This document shows, one piece after another, positions 1 to 8,700 of a stretch of 23,464 bases of DNA. Position numbers and translations under genes: made by a program. How positions within the stretch are numbered: position 1 is the first letter of the stretch; the number at the start of each line of letters is the position of its first letter. The DNA lies in assembly GCA_938091145.1 (NCBI GenBank), contig CALKMS010000065.1, positions 1-23,464 on the forward strand, read 5' to 3'. The notes beneath the pieces are model-generated. The model searched no databases. It was not told the origin of the DNA and saw only the letters and a program-made list of their open reading frames with translations. The DNA comes from an uncultured bacterium (lineage in GTDB: Bacteria > Actinomycetota > Aquicultoria > SKW223 > CALKMS01).

Positions 1-35
1 AGGCTAAGTAGTAGCCTGGTTAGAAAGGTCTTAGA

Positions 36-61
36 GGGGCACCGCAAGGTGCCCCTTTTTT
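36..61 (+). terminator. Intrinsic terminator of an upstream gene
   Basis: A perfect 8-bp stem GGGGCACC (36-43) / GGTGCCCC (48-55) encloses a GCAA (GNRA) tetraloop and is followed directly by six T. This is a textbook rho-independent terminator on the plus strand. The gene it serves lies left of the window; no reading frame in bases 1-35 can be assigned. Confidence 0.92.
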
Positions 62-152
62 ATTGAGTCACAACTCTTTACGGCCTCTCATAAAAAAAGT
101 GCAACAGAGCGGCCTTTAGGTTGTTAAATTAAAGCTTTCAGCGATAGGGAAA

Positions 153-540
153 AAAGTCTCATTACCCTTGCTTTGCGGCTTGCTCGCAATGACCTCTTCC
201 GTTTTGTCATTGCGAGGGTGCGTTAGCACCCGAAGCAATCTCAGGGATTGCCACGCTCGCCTTACGGCTCGCTCGCAATGACTTCTTCCGTTTTGTCATT
301 GCGAGGGTGCGTTAGCACCCGAAGCAATCTCTGGGATTGCCACGCTCGCCTTGCGGCTCGCTCGCAATGACCAAATAAAGGCGTTTTCGCTTACAATGAC
401 AAAAAAGAGGTGTTTGCTCAGGCTCGCAATGACAAAAAGAGAGGTCGTCGCTCGCAATGACGATAAATGTCTCCTCAGTGACAAAAAAGTGTCATTGCGA
501 GCCCCGCTTAGCGGAACGAAGAGCCTCAGAGCTTGCGAGA
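153..540. repeat. Palindromic interspersed repeat, cluster 1
   Basis: Two full 77-bp units lie at 206-282 and 295-371 in direct orientation, 89 bp apart. The linker before each is nearly identical (CTCTTCCGTTTT and TTCTTCCGTTTT). Each unit opens with GTCATTGCGAG and closes with its exact reverse complement CTCGCAATGAC. Inside are hairpins GGGTGC-GTTA-GCACCC and GCAATC-loop-GATTGC, so a unit can fold into a cloverleaf-like cruciform. A right-half remnant ends at 193, truncated right ends fall at 400, 433 and 461, and a divergent unit starts at 491. The rest of the gene-free stretch 62-685 shows no gene. Short ORFs here, on both strands, are translations of the repeat. Confidence 0.9.
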
Positions 541-630
541 TGGTTTTGTCTCACTTCGTTTGGCTCGTCATAACTGGAAAGTGTTTTATTTAGAAATTGT
601 TTTTTGAAAAGGTTTCCTACACTATAGGGT

Positions 631-664
631 CGTGTTGGTATGTTTCCTTTTTTATGAGGGGTTA
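631..664 (+). promoter_or_regulatory. Leader element shared with 3871-3904
   Basis: This 34-bp stretch matches 3871-3904 at about 23 of 34 positions, with shared cores GTGT-GGTA and TTTCCTTT followed by a G-rich patch and TTA. Both copies lie shortly upstream of a gene encoding a membrane protein of unknown function. It could be a common regulator site, part of an RNA leader, or a remnant of repeat-associated sequence. The role is inferred from position only. Confidence 0.35.
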
Positions 665-671
665 TTTTGAA

Positions 672-677
672 TATAAT
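672..677 (+). promoter_or_regulatory. -10 box giving a probably leaderless transcript
   Basis: A perfect TATAAT ends 8 nt before the ATG at 686, so transcription would start at or within 1-2 nt of the start codon. No Shine-Dalgarno sequence lies between the box and the ATG. No convincing -35 hexamer is seen 16-18 bp upstream. Confidence 0.5.
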
Positions 678-685
678 ATAAGCAA

Positions 686-2137
686 ATGTTAAAATTTTTG
701 ACTTTTATTGCTTTCTCTGTACTTTTCCTATTTTACTTTTTATTAGTAACTGTTACTGGGGAAAGGCTTTCATATCCTCTTTCCTTTTTTTGGATTTTTG
801 TTTTTCTTTTCCTTTTTTTTCTATACTTTTTTTTCAAAAATATAAAAGCAAAGGAAAGAAAAGTAAAGTTGGACATTTCTCCTTTTGTTGCTGGTTTACT
901 GGGAGGGCTTTCTCTTCCTTTGTTTTATTTTCGTCAAAGTGTTTATATTCCGCCTCAAAGTGATCTTTTGTTTCTGCTTTTACTGGTACCTTTCTTTACT
1001 CTGTTACTTACTATTGGCTTTAGCAAAATTCTTTCTTTGAAATTTAAAAACCAGTTTCAACTTGAAACTAAAACTGATAGCTTTTCGTATATTCCTTTGC
1101 TATTAGCTTACCTTTTTGGTCTTTTTTCTGCCGTTTCAGTTCTTTCTAATCTTGAAAGACCGAGCTCTTTTGCACCGCTAGTACGATTTTTAAATTTGGA
1201 GATTTTTCCTTTGGTTTCTTCAATTTTACTCTCGCTTTCCATGAGTTATTTTATTTTAAGATCCCGTTTTTTTGGGGTAGAATTAAAAACTGATTTCAAC
1301 TGGCCTTTAGGCTTTGTTTTTGGTGGCTTCCTTTTTTCATTCTTATGGTTAGCTAATCAGGGTGAAGGTTTTGTTATTGAACTTTCATCATTTCACCTGC
1401 CGCTAATTCTTTCAATTACACTGGCAGTTTTCTTTCGATTTTTGAAAGCCTGGCGATATAATCTCAAAGAGTTTTTTTTGAAACTCCACTTTATTTATTT
1501 CTCTCCTTTTTTGATGGTCTTGATTTTTTCCCCCTTAGAGCGGCTGAAAGAGACCTTCTTGTTTTCGCCTCTGGTGCTGAAGGGTATTGCTGGTGGAGCT
1601 GCCCTTTTTTTGGTGAGTTTAGTTGTTAGCACTATAAAGTTAAGCAAATTTCCTCAAGATCGCTTTGGATTAATTTTGTTCGGATTGACTCTAGCTATCT
1701 TTTCCTTACTTATTTTAACTACTCCTTACTTTTTTTATGAGGTTAGCGGTCGGCCTGGAAGCGCCATCAGTTTTTCAAAAAGCTGGACTTCACCGGGTTA
1801 TGAGTTTGTTGTTCCCTGGTGCTTTTTTTTGACATCTTTTTTACTCCTTTTCTTAGCTCGTTCAGAGAAAATTGGTTTGCTAAAAGGTTCTTGCTGCTTG
1901 ATTTGTTTAAGCATTTTTTTACCCTGGCTTGCCAGAACTCGCCTTTGGAACTGGTTTGCTTTCTTGCCGCCAGAAGTTAGTGATGCAATTGGTACCGAGT
2001 ATATAAACTGGCAAGAGAAAATTTCCTTGAGTTTTTACTATCACCTTTCTTCTTATATAATAATTCTGGCTGCCATGATAGCTTTAGTTTATTTTTTTGT
2101 TGAGTTCTATTCAGAAAAAAGGAGTGGGAAGATGTGA
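686..2137 (+). CDS. Polytopic membrane protein of unknown function
   Basis: I do not recognise the family. The 483-residue protein is very hydrophobic and Phe/Leu-rich. I count roughly 14 membrane-spanning stretches, for example residues 2-22, 30-50, 65-85, 92-113, 130-150, 170-190, 203-223, 295-315, 325-350, 375-395 and 450-475, with only short loops and no large soluble domain. No transporter or glycosyltransferase signature motif is visible. Its stop overlaps the GTG start of the next gene (GTGA), so the two are translationally coupled and probably act together. The ATG at 686 follows a TATAAT box closely and lacks a ribosome-binding site. Repeat clusters flank the two-gene unit on both sides, so it is isolated from other operons. 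Confidence 0.85.
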   Translation: MLKFLTFIAFSVLFLFYFLLVTVTGERLSYPLSFFWIFVFLFLFFLYFFFKNIKAKERKVKLDISPFVAGLLGGLSLPLFYFRQSVYIPPQSDLLFLLLLVPFFTLLLTIGFSKILSLKFKNQFQLETKTDSFSYIPLLLAYLFGLFSAVSVLSNLERPSSFAPLVRFLNLEIFPLVSSILLSLSMSYFILRSRFFGVELKTDFNWPLGFVFGGFLFSFLWLANQGEGFVIELSSFHLPLILSITLAVFFRFLKAWRYNLKEFFLKLHFIYFSPFLMVLIFSPLERLKETFLFSPLVLKGIAGGAALFLVSLVVSTIKLSKFPQDRFGLILFGLTLAIFSLLILTTPYFFYEVSGRPGSAISFSKSWTSPGYEFVVPWCFFLTSFLLLFLARSEKIGLLKGSCCLICLSIFLPWLARTRLWNWFAFLPPEVSDAIGTEYINWQEKISLSFYYHLSSYIIILAAMIALVYFFVEFYSEKRSGKM

Positions 2138-3300
2138 GCAGTTTAATAAGAGAGGTAGAAAATCCATTTTTTTATGACGAAAAGCTTTATCCAGAAGAGT
2201 TGAGTGATCTTGGTTTGGAAAAGTTTATTTTTCATCGAGAGCTCGAAAGGGTTAAAAAAGCCTTGAGTGAATTTAAAAACTCTGGTAATCGACCTTTGTG
2301 GTTGATTTTCCCGAGTGGAACGAGTCAGGCAATAGAAATTGATTTTTTCTCATTAGTCTTTCGCTATTTCTTAAACTCGGCTTCGCCGCTTTATTTCGCT
2401 TCTCTTATTCGCTTTGATTTTTTAATTCAGGATGCACCTACCAACCTATTACGCCTGATCGCTATGCGAATGACGCCGGAAATCTGGCGTCGCTCATTTT
2501 ACTTTTTTTTGAAAAGATCATTAGAAAAACTCGAGCAGGAAGGAACTTTAAAAGAAGCCTTGCCCGAAGCAGAAAAAGTTAAAGATAAACTTACCAAAGG
2601 CGAAGATAAACTTGACGAGCTTCTTTTTCCCTTAGACTCAGAGGAAGAAGAGGAGATGGCTTTATCATTGCGCGATTTTAGCTTGAGAATGATAGAAAGA
2701 GAAAATTTAGGGAGTGTGGTTAGACGCTTGACTGAGTCTACTTTTATCTGGCAAAGCTGGGAAGAAGGCGTTAAACAATTTCAAAGTGACATTTTTTTGC
2801 CTCATCAAGCCAGGGAAGGAATAAAAGGACTGATTGATTTAGTTTCTTCAGCTCATGAACCAGTTTTGATGTTTAGTGGTTTAGAAGGTTTTTTAGCTTC
2901 TTTAGATGAGGAGGCTTTAGCCAGTCTTAATGGCTTCTTGGTTGAAATGGAGTCGCTCTTACGGAAAAATTGTTGTTTCATCTATGAAATTTCAGAAGAA
3001 AACCTTCCTCAAGCTGAGCTTTTGAAACGAGGAAAAGAGATTAGACTCTCTTTCTGGCCTATTTTTGACTTACCTATAGACACAGTCGAGAAAGCTTTTG
3101 AATTGGTTTATAAACAATTGGAAGTTTTTTTGCCGCTTGAGTTAAAAAGTGAAAGTGTGGTTGAGAAATCAGCTATTGAAGCTGCTTTTGAAAAAGAAAG
3201 TGATCCGCAGGCTTTCTTGATTTTAATGGGGAAAGCTTGGCAGAAAGCGAAAAAAGAAGGAGAAGAAAGAATAACTAAAAAGTTGATTGAAAAGATTTGA
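2134..3300 (+). CDS. Soluble protein resembling a degenerate AAA+/ORC-type ATPase
   Basis: 388 residues with no signal peptide or membrane segment. The order of elements recalls ORC/Cdc6-like AAA+ ATPases: a pre-sensor helix with HRELERVKKAL (34-44), a hydrophobic strand leading into FPSGTSQA (59-66) where a Walker A GxxGxGKT would sit, and a hydrophobic strand PVLMFSGLEGFL (243-254) where Walker B would sit. The P-loop Lys/Thr and the Walker B Asp are absent, so ATP hydrolysis looks unlikely. A charged acidic/basic helical region spans about 140-190. It starts with GTG inside the stop of the upstream membrane-protein gene, behind AAAGGAG. The fold assignment is my inference; it could equally be a novel helical adaptor for the membrane partner. 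Confidence 0.8.
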   Translation: MSSLIREVENPFFYDEKLYPEELSDLGLEKFIFHRELERVKKALSEFKNSGNRPLWLIFPSGTSQAIEIDFFSLVFRYFLNSASPLYFASLIRFDFLIQDAPTNLLRLIAMRMTPEIWRRSFYFFLKRSLEKLEQEGTLKEALPEAEKVKDKLTKGEDKLDELLFPLDSEEEEEMALSLRDFSLRMIERENLGSVVRRLTESTFIWQSWEEGVKQFQSDIFLPHQAREGIKGLIDLVSSAHEPVLMFSGLEGFLASLDEEALASLNGFLVEMESLLRKNCCFIYEISEENLPQAELLKRGKEIRLSFWPIFDLPIDTVEKAFELVYKQLEVFLPLELKSESVVEKSAIEAAFEKESDPQAFLILMGKAWQKAKKEGEERITKKLIEKI

Positions 3301-3365
3301 TTTGTTAAAGCATTCTAGCCAACTTCCTCAATCATTAGCTGTTAGTTGTTCTTAACGACTGAGGG

Positions 3366-3745
3366 ATTACTTTGCTTCAATCGCAATGACATTTCCGGCC
3401 CTCATTGCGAGGACTGCGAGCCGAAGGCGAAGCAGGACGAAGCAATCTCAGAGATTACTTTCCCTCCCAAAGAACGAGATTGCCACGCCTCCGTTTCACT
3501 TCGGCTCGCAATGACTTTTCCGGCTGTCATTGCGAGGGTGCGTAAGCACCCGAAGCAATCGCAGAGATTGCCACGCTCGCCTTGCGGCTCGCTCGCAATG
3601 ACCAGATGAAGGTCTCGTTGCTCGCAATGACATCTCCGACTTGTCATTGCGAGGGTGCGTTAGCACCTGAAGCAATCGCAGGGATTGCCGCGCCTTCGCT
3701 TCGCTCAGGCTCGCAATGACAAAAAGAGTTTTCACTCGTAATGAC
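3366..3745. repeat. Palindromic interspersed repeat, cluster 2
   Basis: Same family as the units at 206-371. There is a diverged and enlarged unit at 3401-3515, a full 77-bp unit at 3526-3602, a 78-bp unit at 3643-3720, and truncated right ends around 3390 and 3632. The terminal GTCATTGCGAG / CTCGCAATGAC and the GGGTGC-loop-GCACCC hairpin are kept. Short overlapping reading frames on both strands here are repeat translations, not genes. The remainder of the gene-free interval 3301-4014 holds the small SD-led ORF at 3844 and the shared leader element. Confidence 0.9.
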
Positions 3746-3843
3746 AATAAAAGTCACCATAATGACAAAAGGCATCTTCACGTGTGATTGACACAGAAAG
3801 TAAAAATCCCCTTTGACTTTCTTTAAAAAGAAAGGAGGGTTCA

Positions 3844-3867
3844 ATGAGGTGTTTTAAGAGAGGTTAA
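3844..3867 (+). other. Seven-codon ORF behind a perfect Shine-Dalgarno
   Basis: AAAGGAGGG (3831-3839) sits 4 nt before an ATG that opens a seven-codon frame, MRCFKRG, ending TAA. CCCCTTT (3808-3814) could pair with the Shine-Dalgarno sequence. It may be a leader peptide for the downstream membrane-anchored gene pair, a remnant of a decayed gene, or chance. No attenuator hairpin is evident downstream. Confidence 0.3.
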
Positions 3868-3870
3868 ATT

Positions 3871-3904
3871 TGTGTAGGTACCTTTCCTTTAAATGGGTGG
3901 ATTA
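3871..3904 (+). promoter_or_regulatory. Leader element shared with 631-664
   Basis: Second copy of the sequence described at 631-664 (GTGT-GGTA and TTTCCTTT cores), here about 110 bp upstream of the chosen start of the 4015 gene. A GTGTTTTA octamer also precedes both copies, at variable distance. The role is unknown. Confidence 0.35.
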
Positions 3905-4014
3905 AAAAAGATGAAAAAATAAGTTTTATGAAAGCTTGAAGGTTTCTGTTAATGTTTGGAAATAAAGATTTGTGCCAGGATGTAAAGAGTCTATTAGAAT
4001 GTTACAATAATATC

Positions 4015-4779
4015 ATGCGAGTTTGGCAAAATAAACGTTTGTGGGTGCTTGCCGGTTTGTTGGTTTTATGCGGTCTGGCAATGGTTTTTTATCATTTTCG
4101 AGTTATCGCTCCCGAAAAACAAAAAAAAGCTCGTGTTCTTTATCAAGAGGCTTTAAAATTTGAAGAAAAGGGAGACCTGGGTCGGGCGGCTAAGAGACTT
4201 CAAGAAGCTTTAGAAGTTTTACCTTCCTTCGAAAAAGCTAGCTCAGAGTTGAAAAAAATTAAAAAGAAAATTACCGAGAAGCAAAAACGAGCTAAAAGAG
4301 GCATTAGTTCGAGTGGCAGTTCCAACTATATAGGGGAAGATAAATCTGGCCAACAACCAGCGACTCCAACTGGAGGTTTTAACAAGCCAGAAGATTTGAT
4401 TGCTTTGTTTCCGACTCATTACTCTGGTTACGAGCGCTCGGAGGCGGTAACTAATGAACTGGGAGCTTTTTGCAACTATCAACCAATAATTGAAAGTGAT
4501 GCTCAGAGTATTGAAGCTGCAATCTGGCTTCAAAAAGATACTTCAGAGGCTGCTGGCTTTATTGGTCGGGTGAGCAAGGTTTTGTATCCGAATAATAAAA
4601 AGGAATTTTTGTTTAAAGAAAAATACCCCGCTTATTTTGGCACTGGCTCGCTTGACCAGGCAATTTATGTTTGGGTGGCTGGTCGATTGGTGTTCGAACT
4701 TCATGCCAAAGGAGTCAAGGGCAAACCGGCCGAGCTTTGGGATGAGTTAAATGGACTGGCAATGAGGTTCAAGTTATGA
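4015..4779 (+). CDS. Membrane-anchored protein with short helical repeat region, unknown function
   Basis: About 254 residues from the ATG at 4015. A single N-terminal anchor (RLWVLAGLLVLCGLAMVFYH) is followed by a TPR-like helical pair (ARVLYQEALKFEEKGDLGRA, then KRLQEALEVLP), a Lys-rich coil, a Ser/Gly/Gln/Pro-rich linker and a C-terminal domain of about 125 residues opening with EDLIALFP...GYERSE. The start could instead be the ATG at 3952, which has a weak GAAGG behind it and adds 21 residues before the anchor. I prefer 4015 because the anchor is then N-terminal and a TACAAT box ends 6 nt upstream (possible leaderless mRNA). It overlaps the next gene by ATGA, and that gene has the same architecture. 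Family not recognised. Confidence 0.75.
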   Translation: MRVWQNKRLWVLAGLLVLCGLAMVFYHFRVIAPEKQKKARVLYQEALKFEEKGDLGRAAKRLQEALEVLPSFEKASSELKKIKKKITEKQKRAKRGISSSGSSNYIGEDKSGQQPATPTGGFNKPEDLIALFPTHYSGYERSEAVTNELGAFCNYQPIIESDAQSIEAAIWLQKDTSEAAGFIGRVSKVLYPNNKKEFLFKEKYPAYFGTGSLDQAIYVWVAGRLVFELHAKGVKGKPAELWDELNGLAMRFKL

Positions 4780-5672
4780 AGAAAATTCGTGAGCTCGTAA
4801 AAAGCCATCCTTATTTTTCTGGTTTTTTTGCTTCATTTTTAATTCTTGCCCTGTTTTTCCCGGTTTCAGTTGAAGAAGGCACTATTACTCGCTGTTATTA
4901 TGGTGAAGTTATTGAGAAAGAGGTTAGCGAGGTTTTTGTTCCCTGGTGGCTGCAGAACAAATATGAAATTAAGATCAAAGGGGCTTTGTGTTCGCGTCAT
5001 CAAAAAGCGGAAGAACTTTATTCAACCTGGAAAAAACTTCTTAAAGCAGGTAAAAAAGAAGAGGCTCAATTTTACTTGAAAAAATTGGAAGCTTTGGTTG
5101 GACCGGGCTGGAGTCCAGCGAAAAAGGTTGCCGCTGAAAGCTCAAGCATTTCTAATGCTGAAACATGGAAAGTTGGGGGTGGTTCAAAAAGTGACAAGTT
5201 AGTTAGTCGGGATGATAGAAATAACAGAAATCAGGGCACAAGCGATGGAAACAATTACGGTTCAACGGGCGGAGAAGAACCAGGAACTTACAGCGGCGAT
5301 TTGTATTCTTTACTTCCAGTCCGTTTAGATGGATACGAGTTTTTTCATAAGGAAGAGTATCCCCTACAAGCTTTGGCGATGGCTCGATCTTTAAAAGATA
5401 AAAATGTATTGATGGTTCAGTTTTCTATTCAGCGAGTTGATGACCAAACGGCTAAAAAATACTTCGATAGTTTCAAACAAAGTTACAACAGAGAGTGGCA
5501 GGAAGTAAAAGTTGATAGATTAAGGGCTTACTGGGGAAAAACTGATGATTCGCGAGAGGCTTTGCTCGCCTGGCGTCGCCTTGACCTTCTTTATGTGATA
5601 GAACTTAAAGCCAGAGTTGATGCTGGTAATTATCGCTTAAAGATGATTGAATGGGGGAAAAACTTGTTTTAA
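4776..5672 (+). CDS. Membrane-anchored protein, likely paralogue of the preceding gene product
   Basis: 298 residues. An N-terminal anchor (SGFFASFLILALFFPVSV) is followed by an extracytoplasmic segment with two Cys (about 39 and 72), a short helical pair (AEELYSTWKKLLKAGKKEEA), a Gly/Ser/Asn-rich low-complexity linker, and a C-terminal domain of about 125 residues beginning GDLYSLLP...LDGYEFF. The layout and the 'DL.xLxP...GYE' opening match the upstream protein, suggesting duplication and divergence. The ATG overlaps the upstream TGA, so translation is coupled. Anchored outside the membrane, the pair may form a heteromeric surface or envelope complex; this is inference, and no known family is recognised. 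Confidence 0.78.
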   Translation: MKKIRELVKSHPYFSGFFASFLILALFFPVSVEEGTITRCYYGEVIEKEVSEVFVPWWLQNKYEIKIKGALCSRHQKAEELYSTWKKLLKAGKKEEAQFYLKKLEALVGPGWSPAKKVAAESSSISNAETWKVGGGSKSDKLVSRDDRNNRNQGTSDGNNYGSTGGEEPGTYSGDLYSLLPVRLDGYEFFHKEEYPLQALAMARSLKDKNVLMVQFSIQRVDDQTAKKYFDSFKQSYNREWQEVKVDRLRAYWGKTDDSREALLAWRRLDLLYVIELKARVDAGNYRLKMIEWGKNLF

Positions 5673-5710
5673 AAACAAAGTTTAAAGGTGTCTAAAGGAC
5701 GATTATTTTA

Positions 5711-5739
5711 TTGCTTAAAGTTCTAAACTATGTTATGAT
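5711..5739 (+). promoter_or_regulatory. Sigma-70-type promoter of the giant surface protein gene
   Basis: TTGCTT (5711-5716), a 17-bp spacer and TATGAT (5734-5739). The predicted start near 5746 leaves a leader of about 23 nt containing the GGGGAGGGG ribosome-binding site (5755-5763) before the TTG start. Confidence 0.65.
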
Positions 5740-5768
5740 TTTTACAATCTTCAAGGGGAGGGGTAGGT

Positions 5769-8700
5769 TTGAGGTTTGTTAAATGCTGCTTAATGGGGGC
5801 AGGTTTGCTCGCAGTTTTTTTAGCCGCTTTTTTGCCTTCTTTTAGTTTAGCTCTTTCTTGGTCAAGTAGCATTCAGCTTAACAGTAATGCAACTGATTTT
5901 GCTTCCTATTCTCAAATAGTTGTGGATAGAGACAACAATTATTTGGTTTTCTGGCGTGACATTAACACGGGGGCTATTCAATATAAGCGTTTTAACTGGT
6001 TAAGCCAAAGCTTTGAGCCAGCAACCATAACGGTTACTACTTCTTCGGCTATACCAGATGGGCAGCTTGATAGTGTTTTTGATTGCGTAAGAGATAGCAA
6101 TGGGCTAATGAAAGTTTTCTGGTTGGAGGGCACCACTACTGAAAGCTTTCTAAAACAAAGGATTTCAACTGATGGGGTTAATTGGCAGCCCGATGAAGTT
6201 TTAAGGAGTTATTCAGGGGATCTTGCACATTTGGCGGCTGCGGTAGATAAAGCCAACAATGTTTATGTGGCTTTTACTGAGGATGGAGACTTAAAACTGG
6301 CCGTTTATAATGGTAGCTGGTCAACTACTGATGTGCCAGATACGGCTGGGACGACACTTACACCAAACTGTGTGAGGTCAGTCGATGTTTCGGCTGATGA
6401 AACGGGTACCGCTTATATCGTTTGGCGCTACTATCATTATTCTCCTCCCAACAATTATAATGCTCGAATTCGAAGCATAAAATTTAGCATTTCAACTGGG
6501 TTTTCAACGGCAACTGATGTTGAAAACATTTATATTAGCCTGCCTGCCGATGAGGAGTTTGTAGCACCAAGTTTAGTTAGGGATCGGAGGAAAGTTTATG
6601 TGGCGTGGGAAACCAATCGGAAAGTTTATTTTTCTCAGTCTTTTAATGACGGAGCTACCTGGACGCCGCCGGCTGCCTTTTCTTCCGCAATGTCAGCTTT
6701 TTGTAAGCCTCGATTAACTGTTGACCGGACGGGTCGGCTTCATTTTATCTGGGTTGAGATGCCCGCAACTTCGGCTTCACTTTGCTATCGGAATTTGTGG
6801 AATGGTAAATGGTCCAATAAGGAAACGTTAGTTAGTGAAAATGGAGTTTATTATTCAAGCACGGCTATTGCGGCTGATCGAAACGCTAATCCCTTAGTTT
6901 CCTGGTCTAAAGCTCAAGTGGGCGGTGGGTCTCTAATGTTTAAGCGGGGAATATCTGATAGTTTTGAGATATACAAGACGAGTTTTGAAACAACTCCGAC
7001 GGTTACTCAGCCGGGAAGCGGCTGGCAGGTTTTAGGCGTGACCACGCCAACAACGTGGGGTGAGGCAACTTACCGTTATAAAACGGGCCAGGTTTCTCTT
7101 TGGTGCGCTGGCACCAATAATCCGGCTTTTGGTGAACATCGTTATCAGCCTAATATGAGGGCCAAAGCTCGCTATTTGATTGACATGAGTGGCTTTGTTG
7201 ATGGTCAAGCCACTTTTAATTACTTAATTCCTTCAGCTGATGGGCAACTTCCGCCCGGCAGTGGAGTTCTTGATTTAATGAGTTTTGCGACTTATCGTTC
7301 AGGAAGGATAGCTACTTCTTATCTTAATTATCCTTTGACTTCTTCCTGGCTGACTCAGTCTGTGCCTTTAAATGATATTGCGGGGTACTCTAATTCCTGG
7401 TTGGAGTGGACTTGGAGTTCTAATGGCGACCAGACTACACCGGCTGATCTTAACGAAGGAGCTTACCTTGATGACCTTGAGATTTATGGCTACTTCATAC
7501 CTCGGCCTTCACCTTTCGACGCTTTACAAGGTAGCTCGATTTATTTGAACTGGGGGGGAATAAGCCTTTCTGGGATTCGTTATGAAGTATGGAGAGCTGA
7601 TACTTTAAATGGCCCATACACTAAAATAAAGGAAACGACTGCGACGAGTTACCTTGATAAGGCTGTAACTTACGGTGAAGATTATTTCTATAAAGTTCGA
7701 GCCAGTGATGGGGTGGGGGTCAGTCCTTTTTCTGAAGTAAGGAGCGTAGTTGTTTATGATAATCAGCCACCGGCAGTTATCATCAACAGTCCTTTTAATA
7801 AGCAGGAAGTTACTGAGTCAATTTTGATTACTACCGCCACTGTTAGTGATTTGGGAAGAGGTTATTCTATTATCGGTGGTGGGGGAATCGGGATTGATCA
7901 GCAAACAGTTACTACTCTAGCGGTTCCGTTAGACGGTGCTTTTGATTCATCTATTGAAGTTTTAAAAGCTCAAATAAGCTTGAAAGATTTGTCAGAAGGG
8001 ACTCACACTCTTTACTGGCAAGCTTGGGACAATCGAGGGAACAACTCGCTTTGGCAATCGGTGGAGTTTGTAAAAAGGGATTTGACGCCTCCCGAAACTT
8101 CTATTACCGTCAACCCATCAGCCCCCAACGGCTTAAACAATTGGTACATAACTACTCCAACTGTAACTTTAACTACTGACGAAACTGCTACCACTTACTA
8201 TCGCTGGAACGCTGGAAGCTGGCAGACTTATTCTGAACCTATCTCCCCTCCATCTGAGGGAACCCAAACCCTTGATTACTACTCAATTGACACGGCTGGT
8301 AACACTGAAACTGTTAAAAATGTGGTGCTTAAAATTGACACTTCTAGTCCCCGGGTAGTTATTGGCTCTCCCAAAACTGGAGCGAACTGGGTAAGCGGTC
8401 AAAGTTATGAAGTCACCTGGACAGCGGTTGACTCTCCTGCTGATCCTTCAACTGTCAATCTCTATTACTCTCTCAATGGAGGTGTAACTTATACTACGAT
8501 TACGGCAGGAGAAACAAACGATGGGAGCTATATCTGGCTAACACCACCGGGAGTTAATACCAATCAGGCTGTAATAAAGATAACGGCTGCTGACGAAGCT
8601 GGTAACCAAGGTTTTCAAATTAAACAATTTTCCCTATATACGCCAGTGTCAGACCGACTTCTTATTAGCAGTGTTTGCTATGACCCATCGACGACAGAGC

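Noticed and set aside
206..282. tRNA gene, because the unit can form a cloverleaf
   Set aside because: It lacks the tRNA D- and T-arm signatures (no GGTTCRA block), and the outer stem is 11 bp.
206..371. CRISPR array
   Set aside because: The linkers between units are nearly identical rather than unique, units are 77 bp and strongly palindromic, and no cas gene is present.
296..593. Short ORFs on both strands in the first intergenic region
   Set aside because: They are read-throughs of the palindromic repeat; the same peptides recur in the other repeat clusters and no ribosome site supports them.
3320..3366. Hairpin CCTCAATC / GACTGAGG after the 2134 gene
   Set aside because: Mismatch in the stem, a very long loop and no clear T-tract, so not called a terminator.
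3346..3844. Several overlapping 66-87-codon ORFs
   Set aside because: Translations of repeat cluster 2 in different frames, with no family resemblance and no Shine-Dalgarno.
5655..5685. Terminator after the 4776 gene (AAACTTGTTTT / AAAACAAAGTTT)
   Set aside because: An imperfect, almost pure A/T palindrome that overlaps the stop codon and has no T-tract after it.
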